From Hybos culiciformis (Eukaryota > Arthropoda > Insecta > Diptera > Hybotidae), in NCBI GenBank assembly GCA_964007475.1, contig OZ023273.1, forward strand, positions 84,083,712 through 84,147,711: 64,000 nucleotides of DNA, written 5' to 3'. The notes beneath the pieces were generated by a model. That model saw only the letters and a program-made list of their open reading frames with translations. It searched no databases and was not told the DNA's origin. The position numbers and the translations under genes were made by a program. Below, in pieces: positions 10,897 through 20,793 of this stretch. How positions within the stretch are numbered: position 1 is the first letter of the stretch; every line of letters begins with the position of its first letter.

Positions 10897-11605
10897 TTGT
10901 CTTAACCCTTTCTTCGGGATTCGAACCTCGTTCTTTAGCATTTCATTCTACCACTCTACCTCTCGGCTACAGTATTAAAATTATAAACGTGTACAAAATA
11001 GAAAATATAAATTATGTGTACATGTGAAAGTTATTGACAAGTAAAAACCTTACATCGTCATACAAAAAATGCAAGAATAGTAAAACCTTACATAGTTATA
11101 CAAAAATACAAAAAAAAGAATTAAAAGCGCGAAGCGCCAAGGCAAAATAAAAAAAAAAAAAAGAAGCCCTAGGGGGTTTGGGGGAGGCGGCGGCCGTCCC
11201 CCATTCAGCATAACAACTTTTTATTTAAAAAAAAAGTCATAATGCTCAAAAAAAACTTTGCCGTAATCACTAAAAAAAAAAAAAAGTTACGTCCGCCGTA
11301 ACTTTAGACAATTTTCTACAGGATTACGGTTGCCGTAACTCTCAAAAAAAAAAAAAGAGTTACGTTTGCCGTAACTTTAAACAATTTTCAACAGGATTAC
11401 GGTTGCCGTAACTCAAAAAATAAAAAAAGAGTTACGTTTGCCGTAACTTTAGTCAATTTTCAACAGGATTACGGTTGCCGTAACTCTAAAAATAAAAAAA
11501 GAGTTACGTTTGCCGTAACTTTAGTCAATTTTGAACAGGATTACGGTTGCCGTAACTCTCAAAAAAAAAAAAAGAGTTACGTTTGCCGTAACTGTAGACG
11601 CTCCC
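10638..11605. mobile_element. Foldback/Mutator-like element, 9-bp TSD TTTAAAAAT
   Basis: The left end GGGAGTGGCTACAGTTACGG and the inverted right end GGGAGCGTCTACAGTTACGG form terminal inverted repeats. Identical 9-bp direct repeats TTTAAAAAT flank the element (10629-10637 and 11606-11614). Both arms consist of arrays of short palindromes of the form AGTTACGGCAACCGTAACT. There are about four on the left; on the right about five repeat with a period near 63 bp (GAGTTACGTTTGCCGTAAC, AATTTTCAACAGGATTACGG). A 9-bp TSD with repetitive arms is the pattern of Foldback/Mutator-like elements. The centre holds a tRNA-like SINE and a GC-rich patch at 11165-11205. No transposase. Confidence 0.8.
10905..10978 (-). 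repeat. tRNA-derived SINE head (Pol III A and B boxes)
   Basis: On the minus strand GTAGCCGAGAGGTAGAGTGG fits a Pol III A box (TRGCnnAGyGG), followed about 35 bp on by GGTTCGAATCCCG, a perfect B box. An A-rich tail with AAAG interruptions follows (10735-10905). The head is tRNA-like but lacks a matched acceptor stem, and the spacing leaves no normal anticodon arm, so it is a SINE rather than a tRNA gene. It lies inside the foldback-like element at 10638-11605. Confidence 0.6.
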
Positions 11606-11614
11606 TTTAAAAAT

Positions 11615-13396
11615 TATTAACATTAGTAATATAAATTTTTACCATATAAAATTGTTTTAAATAAAATCAGGGCATTTAGGCTTCTTTTGCCTGCACAACC
11701 ATTTAAATTGAACTCAATATACACAGAATCTACCGCTATTTTCCGTAGTGCCTTGTCAACACAGCTTTGATCCGCGCTCCTATATCTTCTTAGGTATGTT
11801 ATCTAGAACAAATAAAAAAATAACAATTTAAATTCAAACGCGACCTTATTTTATTTATAAAAATGAAATTATCCATCCGATAAATTTTATTTTTTAGTCA
11901 TATAAAATATTTTCTTACCTGCCTCTACTATTTAAGTTTATTACTCAAATTCAGAATAATTGCCTCTTATTTTTTTTTTATATTATTTTAAAATTATATT
12001 TTTTTATTTAAATTTTTAAAAATAAACTTTAGTTTCTTCCAACCAAAAAGATTTTTTTTAACACGTTTTTTTATTTTTTTGGAATTCGTGTTAAAATGAG
12101 ATAACAAAATTGAAGAAAAATATTGCTATCAATGTGTCTTACTTTTTCAATAAAAATTCACTGATGAATCACCAGTGATTCACTATTGCTCAGTACGTTA
12201 TAGTAAATAGTAAATACATTCAAGTTTTTTTATATATAAGATGTAAAAAAACCAACACACTCATAATAAAACTAATTTACATGTATTTGTGACCGATGAA
12301 ACTGGTGAAGAAATTGTAGCAGGGATCAATCATCAATTTTTAAAATAAAACGGAACAGGAAAAGAAAAGGCATTTAGCATATACAGAACAGAATAGACGA
12401 ATAGAAGAATGAAATACAAACAACAGAACAAAGGAAAAACAAAACAAATTGTCAAAATTTATTATCAACCTTACCAGACACTGTAAAAAAATTGAAAATA
12501 ACGTTCCCAATATTCAGTAAATTATATTCACAATCAGCCAGTGATGCCAGAAGAATTTTTTTTTAATATCTAGATATGTCCCCTAAAAAACTATGGGAAA
12601 GTTATGATTTTTTTTTCCGAAAATAGCTAAAAAAAAGAGCTACATTATTTTGATCCATTCTTTAAATAGCTAAAAATATAACAATAAACAAATTACATTT
12701 TATTAATTAGTTTTTTTAATTGAATTCACCTAATTAGTTAAAAATTAATTAGAAAATTTGTAATAAATATTTAGAAAAATGAAAATGTCTAATATCATGT
12801 TCAAACATCAAAATTTAAACTATAAAATTTTATAGTTAAAGCAAACCGTTCAAACATAAAATAAAATTAAACTAGTGTTATTTTGTCAACTAAAATTTTT
12901 TTGTTATTGTTTATATTTTTTATTATGATTTTTTTGTATGAGTAGAAATTTTTTTTTAGTTTTTCACGACATATTTTATTTTGCCCAACTTTATCTACAT
13001 AAATAATGCTATGATTTATTACAAATAATTGATTTCACTTTTGCTTACTGCTTTCATTTTCTAGTTTTAATCAGTAGTTTTAGCTTAAACTGGTGTAACT
13101 AACTACAGAAATTTTGTATGGCAGAAACCCAAACTACACTAGTTTAAGCTTAAACTATATAATTTTGGGTCTGTTTGAACGCCGTATAAGGTTTCATAAA
13201 AACCCTACTTTGGATAAGTCCAAAAAAAATTTTCATTTTTTCATTCAAATTCAGGTTTCATTATTTGTCATCAGGTGAATGTGAAATTAATGGACCTATT
13301 TTATTTGATTATATTTCTCAATTAATATTTTTTACCAAAAAAATTTTTTTTGCAAAAACAAAGACAAATAAAGGCGAAGTTGAACGTACCTACATT
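11615..13396. other. AT-rich intergenic DNA, no gene seen
   Basis: No supported gene. A short open stretch near 12280-12345 (VTDETGEEIVAGINHQF) has coding-like composition but no recognisable family or splice context. Confidence 0.5.
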
Positions 13397-13404
13397 GTCC
13401 TCAA

Positions 13405-14280
13405 CAGTGGCGTAGCTACCATATAGCAAGAGTAAGCAAGGCATAGGGGCCCTCTAATCTTAGGGGCCCCCTTGTAATACAGTTTTTTTTTTAATCGATT
13501 CAGACCAAGCTTTAACCTTGCGAAACTATCTGAAATAAATACTATGTTTGAGTCAAAACGCTTGCGAATATCTAAATGTCATTTTGATGAATTAGTTTCT
13601 GATTATAGATTTAAAAACAGATATCATCATTTCAAAGTTAATGTTTATTATTAAGTTTGGATAAAATAACTGCCCAAATTAACCAGAGATTTATAGGGAT
13701 GAGAACTATAACAAACTTGTTTAATTTTTTAGTACCAAAAAACATTATTAAGTTACCGGAAAGAGAAATATTAAAAAAATGTGACAATCTTTCAAAAAAA
13801 TATTCTAAAATTATACCTGACCAATTCTCTTATCAGTACATACAAGTAATATCTCTCTTAAAAAAAGATTTGACTGCTACAATGTCTATTAGACAATTTT
13901 CAACTTTACTTCTGAAAAAATATGGTTGTTTGGAGAGTGAGTTTTCAAAAGTATATTTATTATTTCTTACTCTACCAGTCACAGTTGCTAGTGTGGAAAG
14001 AACATTCAGAAAATTAAAAATCATAAAAGAGAAGCTGTCAAAATGGAAATAAATGATCTTATTAACGATTTTGCAAGTGCAAAAGCTAGAAAAAAGAAAT
14101 TTTAATTTACTTATTTAATATACTCATTATTATTATTATTATTTATTATTATTATTATTACTACTTTTATAATATAGGTATAAGAATTTTTTTGTTTTTC
14201 TTAAATACTTTTTACATTTTTTCACAGGGGCCCTTCCATCATTGTGGCATAAGGGCCTAAAATTTCTAGCTACGCCACTG
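13405..14280 (+). mobile_element. Internally deleted hAT element, TSD GTCCTCAA
   Basis: The termini are perfect 14-bp inverted repeats CAGTGGCGTAGCTA, flanked by the 8-bp direct repeat GTCCTCAA (13397-13404 and 14281-14288). Both features are diagnostic of hAT. GGGGCCC-rich subterminal sequence is present at both ends. The 876-bp element retains only the C-terminal end of its transposase (separate entry), so it is a non-autonomous deletion derivative. Confidence 0.95.
13620..14105 (+). pseudogene. hAT transposase C-terminal fragment (ZMYM1-like)
   Basis: The open stretch 13657-14052 and the 50 bp after it encode the C-terminal part of a hAT transposase of the ZMYM1/DUF4371 type. A segment resembling FKVNVYY lies just upstream in another frame. 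DKITAQINQRF starts the ORF. The dimerisation motif LLFLTLPVTVASVERTFRKL (usual iPVTvAssERSFSkLKliK) is well preserved, then a stop, then FASAKARKKKF in a shifted frame, matching the usual C-terminus. The N-terminal zinc finger and the catalytic DDE core are absent. Confidence 0.85.
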
Positions 14281-14607
14281 GTCCTCAATTATTTTTATTC
14301 TTTATCTCGGATCAAAATTAAACCTTTTTAAATTCACAAATTTACTCTATACAAAAAATACAAATTAAAAAAAATGAATCAAAAAACACATGAAATCACT
14401 ATCCCATTGTAATTAATTGGGATACTGATTTCAGAAGTTACTCTAATCGCATTCTATGCATGGAATATAAATATCACTTATTCATACTTACTTTATACTA
14501 TGAGCTCTCTAAAAGTTAATAGCTCTCGAGGAACGCTAACAGCTGCATTTAGCTACGTAATAGCTAAAATGGCATTACTGAAATCAGCAGCATATTAAAT
14601 CAAACTT

Positions 14608-15645
14608 CAAGGCCGGTATTCAACTGGAGATAAAATCAACTTTTTCATATAAAATTTTATCTGAGATAAATTTTAGTTGAGTGAATTTAATTTATCGGTA
14701 CCCATCTGAAGATAAATGGAAATTTATTTGAGTAAAAATTGTATGAAAATTTTTTCACTCAAATAAATTTTATTTCAAAAATTTATCTTGCAAAGAATGT
14801 TTTGAACATTCTTTTCAAGACAAATTTTGACATTCGTGTAAAAAGAATTTGACGTTAGTTGTTTGAAGAAAACAAACAAAAATCAGAAAACTAAAATAAT
14901 TTTTAAACTGAAATTGGTAAAAAATATTAAAATTAAAATAATAGTTTAATTTAATAAAATAAAATAAAATTGGTAAAATTAATTAAATAAAATGGATGAA
15001 AGTTGGGAGGTAAGAAAATTAAAAATAAAATTGTTTAGGTACTACATAAGTCAGAAAGTCATGTGTCAATTTTTATCTCACTCAATAATGTTCCTTTTTA
15101 AAGGTCGGTATTCAACTGAAGATAAAGTACAAGATAAATTTTATCTTGAAAAGGAACATTATTGAGTGAGATAAAAATTGACTACCTAAACAATTTTATT
15201 TTTAATTTATTTACCTCCCAACTTTCATCCATTTTATTTAATTAATTTTACCAATATTATTTTATTTTATTAAATTAAATTAAACTATTATTTTGATTTT
15301 AATATTATTTTAGTTTTCTGATTTTGTTTGTTTTCTTCAAACAACAAACGTCAAATTCTTTTTACACGACCTAATGTCACAATTTATCTTGAAAAGAATG
15401 TTCAAAACATTCTTTGCAAGATAAATTTTTGAAATAAAATTTATTTGAGTGAAAATATTTTCATACAATTTTTACTCAGATAAATTTCCATTTATCTTCA
15501 GTTGGGTACCGATAAATTAAATTCACTCAACTAAAATTTATCTCAGATAAAATTTTATATGAAAAAGTTGATTTTATCTCCAGTTGAATACCGGCCTTAA
15601 GATAAAATTTATCTTGTACTTTATCTTCAGTTGAATACCCGCCTT
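14608..15645. repeat. Giant palindromic foldback (arms about 450-490 bp)
   Basis: Left arm 14608-15098 and right arm 15150-15598 are complementary along nearly their whole length. They start and end with AAGGCCGGTATTCAACTGGA. The 50-bp spacer (15101-15148) is itself a terminal sequence of the same family, AAGGTCGGTATTCAACTGAA, and its inverted partner lies just outside the right arm (15599-15645). The result is an interlocked A-B-A'-B' arrangement of two related elements. Each arm also contains ATGGATGAAAGTTGGGAGGT, a start codon followed by MDESWE and a splice-donor-like GTAAG on the left, which may be the captured first exon of an autonomous parent. Confidence 0.85.
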
Positions 15646-15724
15646 CAAACTCAAGGCATACTTCTTATTTATTCTAAGTGCTGCCAGATTGTAATTTGGA
15701 AAAATCAGTAAAACAAACCCTTAC

Positions 15725-16065
15725 GGGCTGTCTACATTATCGATAAAGAATCGCGCGTATTTATGAATGTGTTGTATTTTTTCTCTTTCATTTATTAGTA
15801 TTTGTGTGTGCTCAATATGCCACTGGGTTAGATTTACAGCATGCGATTTTTATACATTTTTCCAAATTGTACCATTTTACTTGACTTAAATGTCAAATTA
15901 ATAAAAAAAAACAAAATTTGTGAGAAATGTCAATAAATACGCATGCTGAAAAATTATTCAAAATCAGCATGCGTATTTTGCTGCGATTTTGGATTTTTTA
16001 TAAAGAATACATTTAACAAGAAAAGAATACATTTAAAAGGAAAAATAAGCTAATGTAGACACCTA
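15725..16065. mobile_element. MITE with GTCTACATTA ends
   Basis: The left end GGGCTGTCTACATTAT and the inverted right end TAGGTGTCTACATTAGC share a 10-12 bp terminal repeat. An inner inverted repeat ATACGCATGCTGA / TCAGCATGCGTAT lies near 15955-15985. No coding capacity. TSD not clear. Confidence 0.55.
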
Positions 16066-16573
16066 GTTAGAAAAAGACACGTAAATAACAAGGCTATTCC
16101 CTCTTTTGACAATTCCCGCAGCAATTTGTGAAAATGAATATTAAAATTTGTTTAAAAGTTAACAAATTTAAATTATATTTGGGCTCTAATAAAAATTAAT
16201 CAATAAAAATTAACAGAAAAATTCTAACATCTTCGAGGTATTCACAGGGCAGCAATATTCTATACAAAAATATTTCCTTGAATTTATTTTATCATCAGAA
16301 ATAATACCTGTTCACATTTCAAAATTTATCCGAATAAATAAGTGGAAATTTCCACTTTTTGAAACTACCTTTCGCACTTGAGAAGTGGAAAAAATTTGAA
16401 AGTTCTAGGAAAAATATAAATACATTTTTTTTTTTGTTATGAATTTTCAAAAATCTGAAGTTCAAAAATAATTTTAAAATTAAATTTCCCTTTTTTTGAC
16501 ATTTTGACACAAAATAAACGGTGCCAAATCTAGCAAAAATTATCTAAAAGGAACTAGCTAAGTGGAAAAAAAG

Positions 16574-17601
16574 GCGCCGTGACATTTGTCCGCGGGACAT
16601 TTGTCCGCGATGAAATTTGTATGGAAAACTTCGCGGACAAATGTCATTTTGCAAAATGTCATTTGTCCGCGATTGTAAAATGACATTTGTCCGCCGCGGA
16701 CAAATGTCCCAAAATTAGCGGACAAATGACATTTTGCAAAATGACATTTGTCCGCGATTGAATTTTTTAACTTTAGCGGACAAATGTCATTTTGCAAAAT
16801 GTCATTTGTCCGCGATTGATTTTTCGAATTTTTAGCGGACAAATGTCATTTTGCAAAATGTCATTTGTCCGCGATTGAAATTTTTAATTTGTAGCGGACA
16901 AATGTCATTTTGCAAAATGTCATTTGTCCGCGATTGATTTTTCAGTTTTTTTAGCGGATAAATGTCATTTTGCAAAATGTCATTTGTCCGCGATTGATTT
17001 TTCAATTTTGGAGATACTGCAGATTACGTGAACCACTCAGAATCGTCTGAAGCTTGGAAAAGGGAAGAGGGGTAGAGTCCCCCCAAATTGTTCATACATT
17101 TTGTATATGCAATTTTTTTTTTTTTGCCCGATTTGCCCCTTAAAGAGAGGGTGGTGGGGGGCGGCGGGCGGGCGGGTGGACTGGTGGTTGGTCAGCGGGA
17201 TTTGAGGCTGACGCCGCAAATCCCACTAACCAACCACCAGTCCACCCGCCCGCCCGCCGCCCCCCACCACCCTCTCTTGTTGTGCCGATTCTGATTGGTT
17301 CACGTCATCTGCACTTTAGCCTCAAATTTTTAGCGGACATATGTCATTTTCCAAAATGTCATTTGTCCGCGATTGCTTTTTTTAATTTTTAGCGGACAAA
17401 TGTCATTTTGCAAAATGTCATTTGTCCGCGATTGATTTTTTAACTTTTTAGCGGACAAATGTCATTTTGCAAAATGTCATTTGTCCGCGATTGATTTTTC
17501 AGATTTTTAGCGGACAAATGTCATTTTGCAAAATGTCATTTGTCCGCGATTAATTTTTATCGCGGACAAATGACATTTTGGAAAACAAATGTCCAACCCC
17601 C
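16574..17601. mobile_element. Palindromic-array element, 9-bp TSD GAAAAAAAG
   Basis: About ten palindromic units repeat with a period near 58 bp. Each is GCGG, ACAAATG, TCATTTTGCAAAATGTCA, TTTGT, CCGC, followed by GATTG and a T-rich spacer. One unit (16721) is in the reverse orientation. The element starts GCGCCGTGACATTTGT and ends, inverted, GGGGGTTGGACATTTGT. Identical 9-bp repeats GAAAAAAAG flank it (16565-16573, 17602-17610). The empty paralogue at 39.7 kb reads AAGTG, TAAAAATA, AACTGG at the same site, which supports these borders. No coding capacity. A second MITE (17019-17317) splits the array. Confidence 0.85.
17019..17317. mobile_element. MITE with GC-rich 61-bp-arm hairpin, inside the array
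   Basis: The ends GCAGATTACGTGAACCACTC and, inverted, GCAGATGACGTGAACCAATC are terminal inverted repeats that continue as AGAATCG. The core 17092-17136 (ACATTTTGTAT, T run, TGCCCGATTTGCC) is shared with the MITE at 8430-8700. An exceptional GC-rich hairpin follows: arms 17144-17204 and 17217-17277, starting AGAGAGGGTGGTGGGGGGCG, with only two or three mismatches and a 12-base loop. The GC-rich block is unlike everything around it. Confidence 0.85.
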
Positions 17602-17663
17602 GAAAAAAAGAACTAGAAATTAAAATATCCGGAAAAATATTGAAGTGCGAACAAGACTTAATA

Positions 17664-18433
17664 CATTGAAAATAGAAAAATTCAAAAAACAATTATAATC
17701 GTTCTCCTGAGATTTTTTTTTAAATAACAATATTTCGGAATAAAAATATTTTGATACGCATAAGGACTGTCAAAAAAAAAATAAAAACTCAGGAGAACTA
17801 ATTTTTATACTTTCAGCTATCGTCCATATAAAACTTTCAAGTTTTAGTTTTGTTTTTAATAACACACGAAACTATTTTCGTACTGTGTTTAAAGTAGTTT
17901 CGTCCATATAAAAATTTTAAGTTTTTTGTAATAAGTTTTGGCCAAACCTATTAAAATTTCGGAGTCCCTAAGAATTCACAATTTTTTAAGAAATTTTCAC
18001 TCAATATGATACAATTTTTGCATAAATAAAAAATTGGAAGAAATATACAACAATCAACTGGTTGTCAAAAATATGTAAATAAAAATTAAATAAATATGAA
18101 AGTAAGCATAGAATTTGTAGTGTATACGATTGTAGTTTTAAACATAAGTTTGAAATTAGTTTTCACTTAAAAAAGAGACAAGACTTCAGGGCAAAAAAAA
18201 ATTTAGTACACAAAGTGTTAAAAAAAAAAAAAAAAATTGAGAAAATTCTTTAAAAAAGTGTCTGTTTGGGGAAATTACTAAAAAATTTGAGGAATTTCAT
18301 TTGTTCTGTCTGGCAGCCCTGATTCAATATCAAAATATAACAACCGTACCGCTGAACCGACGGAAAAAACTGTCAAACAGATGTTGACGCGTTCATTAAT
18401 TTTCAGCTACCGCAAGCGACGCAGCGGATATTT
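17664..18433. other. AT-rich intergenic DNA
   Basis: A motif TCGTCCATATAAAA occurs twice, near 17819 and 17902, possibly a decayed repeat. No gene supported. Confidence 0.5.
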
Positions 18434-18683
18434 TGGCCTCGGCCAAGATCAATACAACCAGATTGAGTAATACGTGATTTTTATGAGAAATGCCAAGTGA
18501 CGTAATTGATATCCAGCTGTTCAATTTTTCTATATATAATTTGCATTTTCAAGCAAAACATTAAAAAAACAACAATGCAATATATGAAAATTGGATATCA
18601 AAGACGTCAGACCCGGGGCCATTTTTTTTTCCTTTTTGTTCAACACTACTCAACCTGTTTGTATTGTTCTTGGCCTCGGCAAG
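18434..18683. repeat. Foldback with GGCCTCGGC ends
   Basis: The left end TTGGCCTCGGCCAAGATCAA and the inverted right end TTGCCGAGGCCAAGAACAAT continue as complementary segments inward (GATATCCA against TGGATATC). The 250-bp unit is a decayed long hairpin. No TSD recognised. Confidence 0.6.
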
Positions 18684-18697
18684 TTTTTAGGCATAAG

Positions 18698-19572
18698 CAA
18701 TAGCAAAGATGACATATTATAAAGATAAGAATGGTGTAAACTTTTTTAGAGAAGGGCAGCAATACATTTTTGTGTGTATTATTTTTCTAATTTACAAGAC
18801 ATATTGCATAAATTTTCCTCTCAACATATTTAAATTTTTCAGCTTGTATTGAAATTATCTTGTTTAAAAAATCTTTATTTCTATTTTTTAAACAAAAAAA
18901 ATATTTTGTAACATTTCTAAAATTGTTTTCTAAATTTATTATTAGCATAAAATCCAAAATACTTATTTTTTTTATAAATTTTGAAGTATACTTTTTAAAA
19001 TTAAAGCAAGTATAGTCACTCTGTATATGAATAAGATTTTTTTTTTAAATGTTTTGCCTTAAACGCGTCATCAAATTGAATGTTATTGTTTTAAACGCGT
19101 CACGATTTTTGCTTTTTTTTCCAAAACAAAACGATAAAGAAAAAAATAAATGATTAGGGATGTAAACTTAAATTTGAAAACTTTCAACTGAAGTTAAGTG
19201 TAAAATATTTTTTATTACAATTGACAAATCAAATTGTCACTTGCCACAAATTTCCATACAAACACAACTTCGTTTATTGTGCCACAATGGTATTTAGTAA
19301 ATTAAGCTATGTTTTATTCCAATTTATTTCAATTCATCCCTGAAATTTTTCTCGGATTGGCCAATCCAACTTTCAATCCAACAAAATTTTTTATATGAAA
19401 ACGCGAGTTTCAATCAGACAAAGATCCTATGATTGGTTCCAATCCGCTTTTAATCGCTTGGTATAAACACCGTATAACAACCTAAAACAACTAATCAAAG
19501 AGAAGTTTTGGCGTGAGAAAACTACTCTTATTCCTGGTTCTTATCTTTATAATATGTCATCTTTGGCAATAG
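18698..19572. mobile_element. TIR element with about 35-bp ends
   Basis: The left end AAAGATGACATATTATAAAG and the inverted right end, the same 20 bp, are embedded in a 35-bp inverted repeat ending AATAGC / GCTATTG. The 870 bp between are AT-rich with no open frame that I recognise. Superfamily not assigned; no clear TSD. Confidence 0.6.
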
Positions 19573-19633
19573 CTAGCAGTCATAACTCTTAAAAAAAAAT
19601 TACAAGCAGCGACAAAATGGAAGTCTTTAACCT

Positions 19634-19942
19634 AGTTTACATGGAGAGTTGAAACCGTGTTCAACTACGGTTCAACTACATGTAAACGGTGGTAGAGTTA
19701 ACCTGGGTTAACCTGACTCAACCTAAGAAATTCGCTCGGTTAAGTTAACTCTATCCATGTAAACGGTTAACCCGGTTAAAAAATAAGCAACAGCTGTTTG
19801 TTTTGTTTCTTTTTTGTTATTGTTTTCAAACTCAATTCAACCACAGTTCAACCACATGCTTTTCGACTACATCATGTAAACACTTAACCTCTTTTCAACC
19901 ACATTTCGACTCAACCACGGTTGGACTATCATGTAATAGCCT
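19634..19942. mobile_element. Decayed MITE rich in GGTTGA / TCAACC motifs
   Basis: The ends TTTACATGGAGAGTTGAAAC and, inverted, ATTACATGATAGTCCAACCG are loosely matched. The interior repeats GGTTCAACTAC and TCAACCAC motifs in both orientations. Probably a MITE, but the borders are uncertain. Confidence 0.4.
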
Positions 19943-20089
19943 TTCCAAACTTCGGGATTAAATAAGGATTCGCAAATGTTTATAAATAGTTGTTGAATTA
20001 AAGGAGGTTTATCATACAAAAAATTTAGTTGATTTAAAGTTGAGTTAAATGTGAGTTAAATCAGATTCACCTGATAAATTAAATGAATA

Positions 20090-20360
20090 AGTCCTGATAT
20101 GTTATGATTACGTCAAAAAATTATCGGTTGGGCATGTACGTTTGAATAATTAAAAAAAGAAAAAACAAAATGGCTAAAAAAAAACTTAAAAATAAAATAA
20201 TTTTTTTTTTTTTGTAATTTTTATTTTTCGAATTTTAATTTTAAATTAATTAATTCACTTATAGAATTTTTTTTATAGAATTTTTTAATTATTTTTGATT
20301 AAATTTTATTCACTAATTTTTATTTAGAAAATTAAGAAAAAAAATAAAAATAAAAAAACA
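20090..20360. repeat. Dispersed repeat, inverted copy at 37475-37715
   Basis: This block (starting TCCTGATATGTTATGATTAC) is present in the opposite orientation at 37475-37715 with a few indels, including the segments ATTATCGGTTGGGCATGTAC and CAAAATGGCTAAAAAAAAAC. Probably a MITE family; a palindromic TTAACCCGGGTTAA lies at its right side here. Confidence 0.7.
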
Positions 20361-20793
20361 ACAAAATTAACCCGGGTTAAAAAAAATCATGGTGTGAACA
20401 CTAATTTTCAATTGAGGGATATCCTGATTTAATTCATGAATAAAATTCTTAGTTGGAAAGCCTATAAACTAGGTATTTTTTAACTTCAATTTTTTTTATT
20501 ATTCTTGAGGCGCAGCGACTTAAATATGACGGCGTCGCGCGCCACCTGCTGTCAAATTAGAATTACAGAAAATGCAGAAAATAAATAAAAAATCAAAATT
20601 TAATAAAAACCTAGAATAGAATCTACAATCTAGTCTAGGCGTTCAGAAGTTAATAAAATTCAAAATTATTGGATGTATTCTTGATAAAAAATTAATTTAA
20701 AATAAAATTCTTTGTGGGGAACAAAATACCAAAATAAAATTTTTAACCTCGATCCTCGTGTCTTCGTCAAGCATTTTTTTTTTAAATAAAAAC

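Larger units (their letters stand above)
16307..17663. mobile_element. MITE of the CTTGTTCGCACTTCAA family, filled copy
   Basis: The sequence left of 16564 and right of 17611 matches the 361-bp copy at 39447-39807 almost base for base, including CCGGAAAAATATTGAAGTGC at the right end. This copy is interrupted by the palindromic-array element at 16574-17601. Its left end (CTGTTCACATTTCAAAATTT) is more diverged than that of the other copy. Part of the right half (about 45 bp) is deleted. Confidence 0.8.

Noticed and set aside
10905..10978. Possible genuine tRNA gene on the minus strand
   Set aside because: A and B boxes are present, but no complementary acceptor stem or standard anticodon arm can be drawn, and an A-rich tail follows. 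SINE is the better reading.
9168..12550. Two CAGTGATGCCA hAT-like termini
   Set aside because: They have the same orientation and no matching TSD, so they do not define one element.
16558..16842. 94-codon minus-strand ORF with repeated CHFAKCHLSA-type words
   Set aside because: Translation of the palindromic array; no start context or family.
16574..17601. Evenly spaced palindromic repeats resembling a CRISPR array
   Set aside because: The spacers are short, T-rich and similar to each other, the context is eukaryotic, there are no cas genes, and 9-bp TSDs mark it as a transposon.
16246..18318. A possible hAT pair, CAGGGCAGC at 16246 and CAGGGCTGCC inverted at 18318
   Set aside because: The flanking 8-mers do not match and the ends agree only over a few bases.
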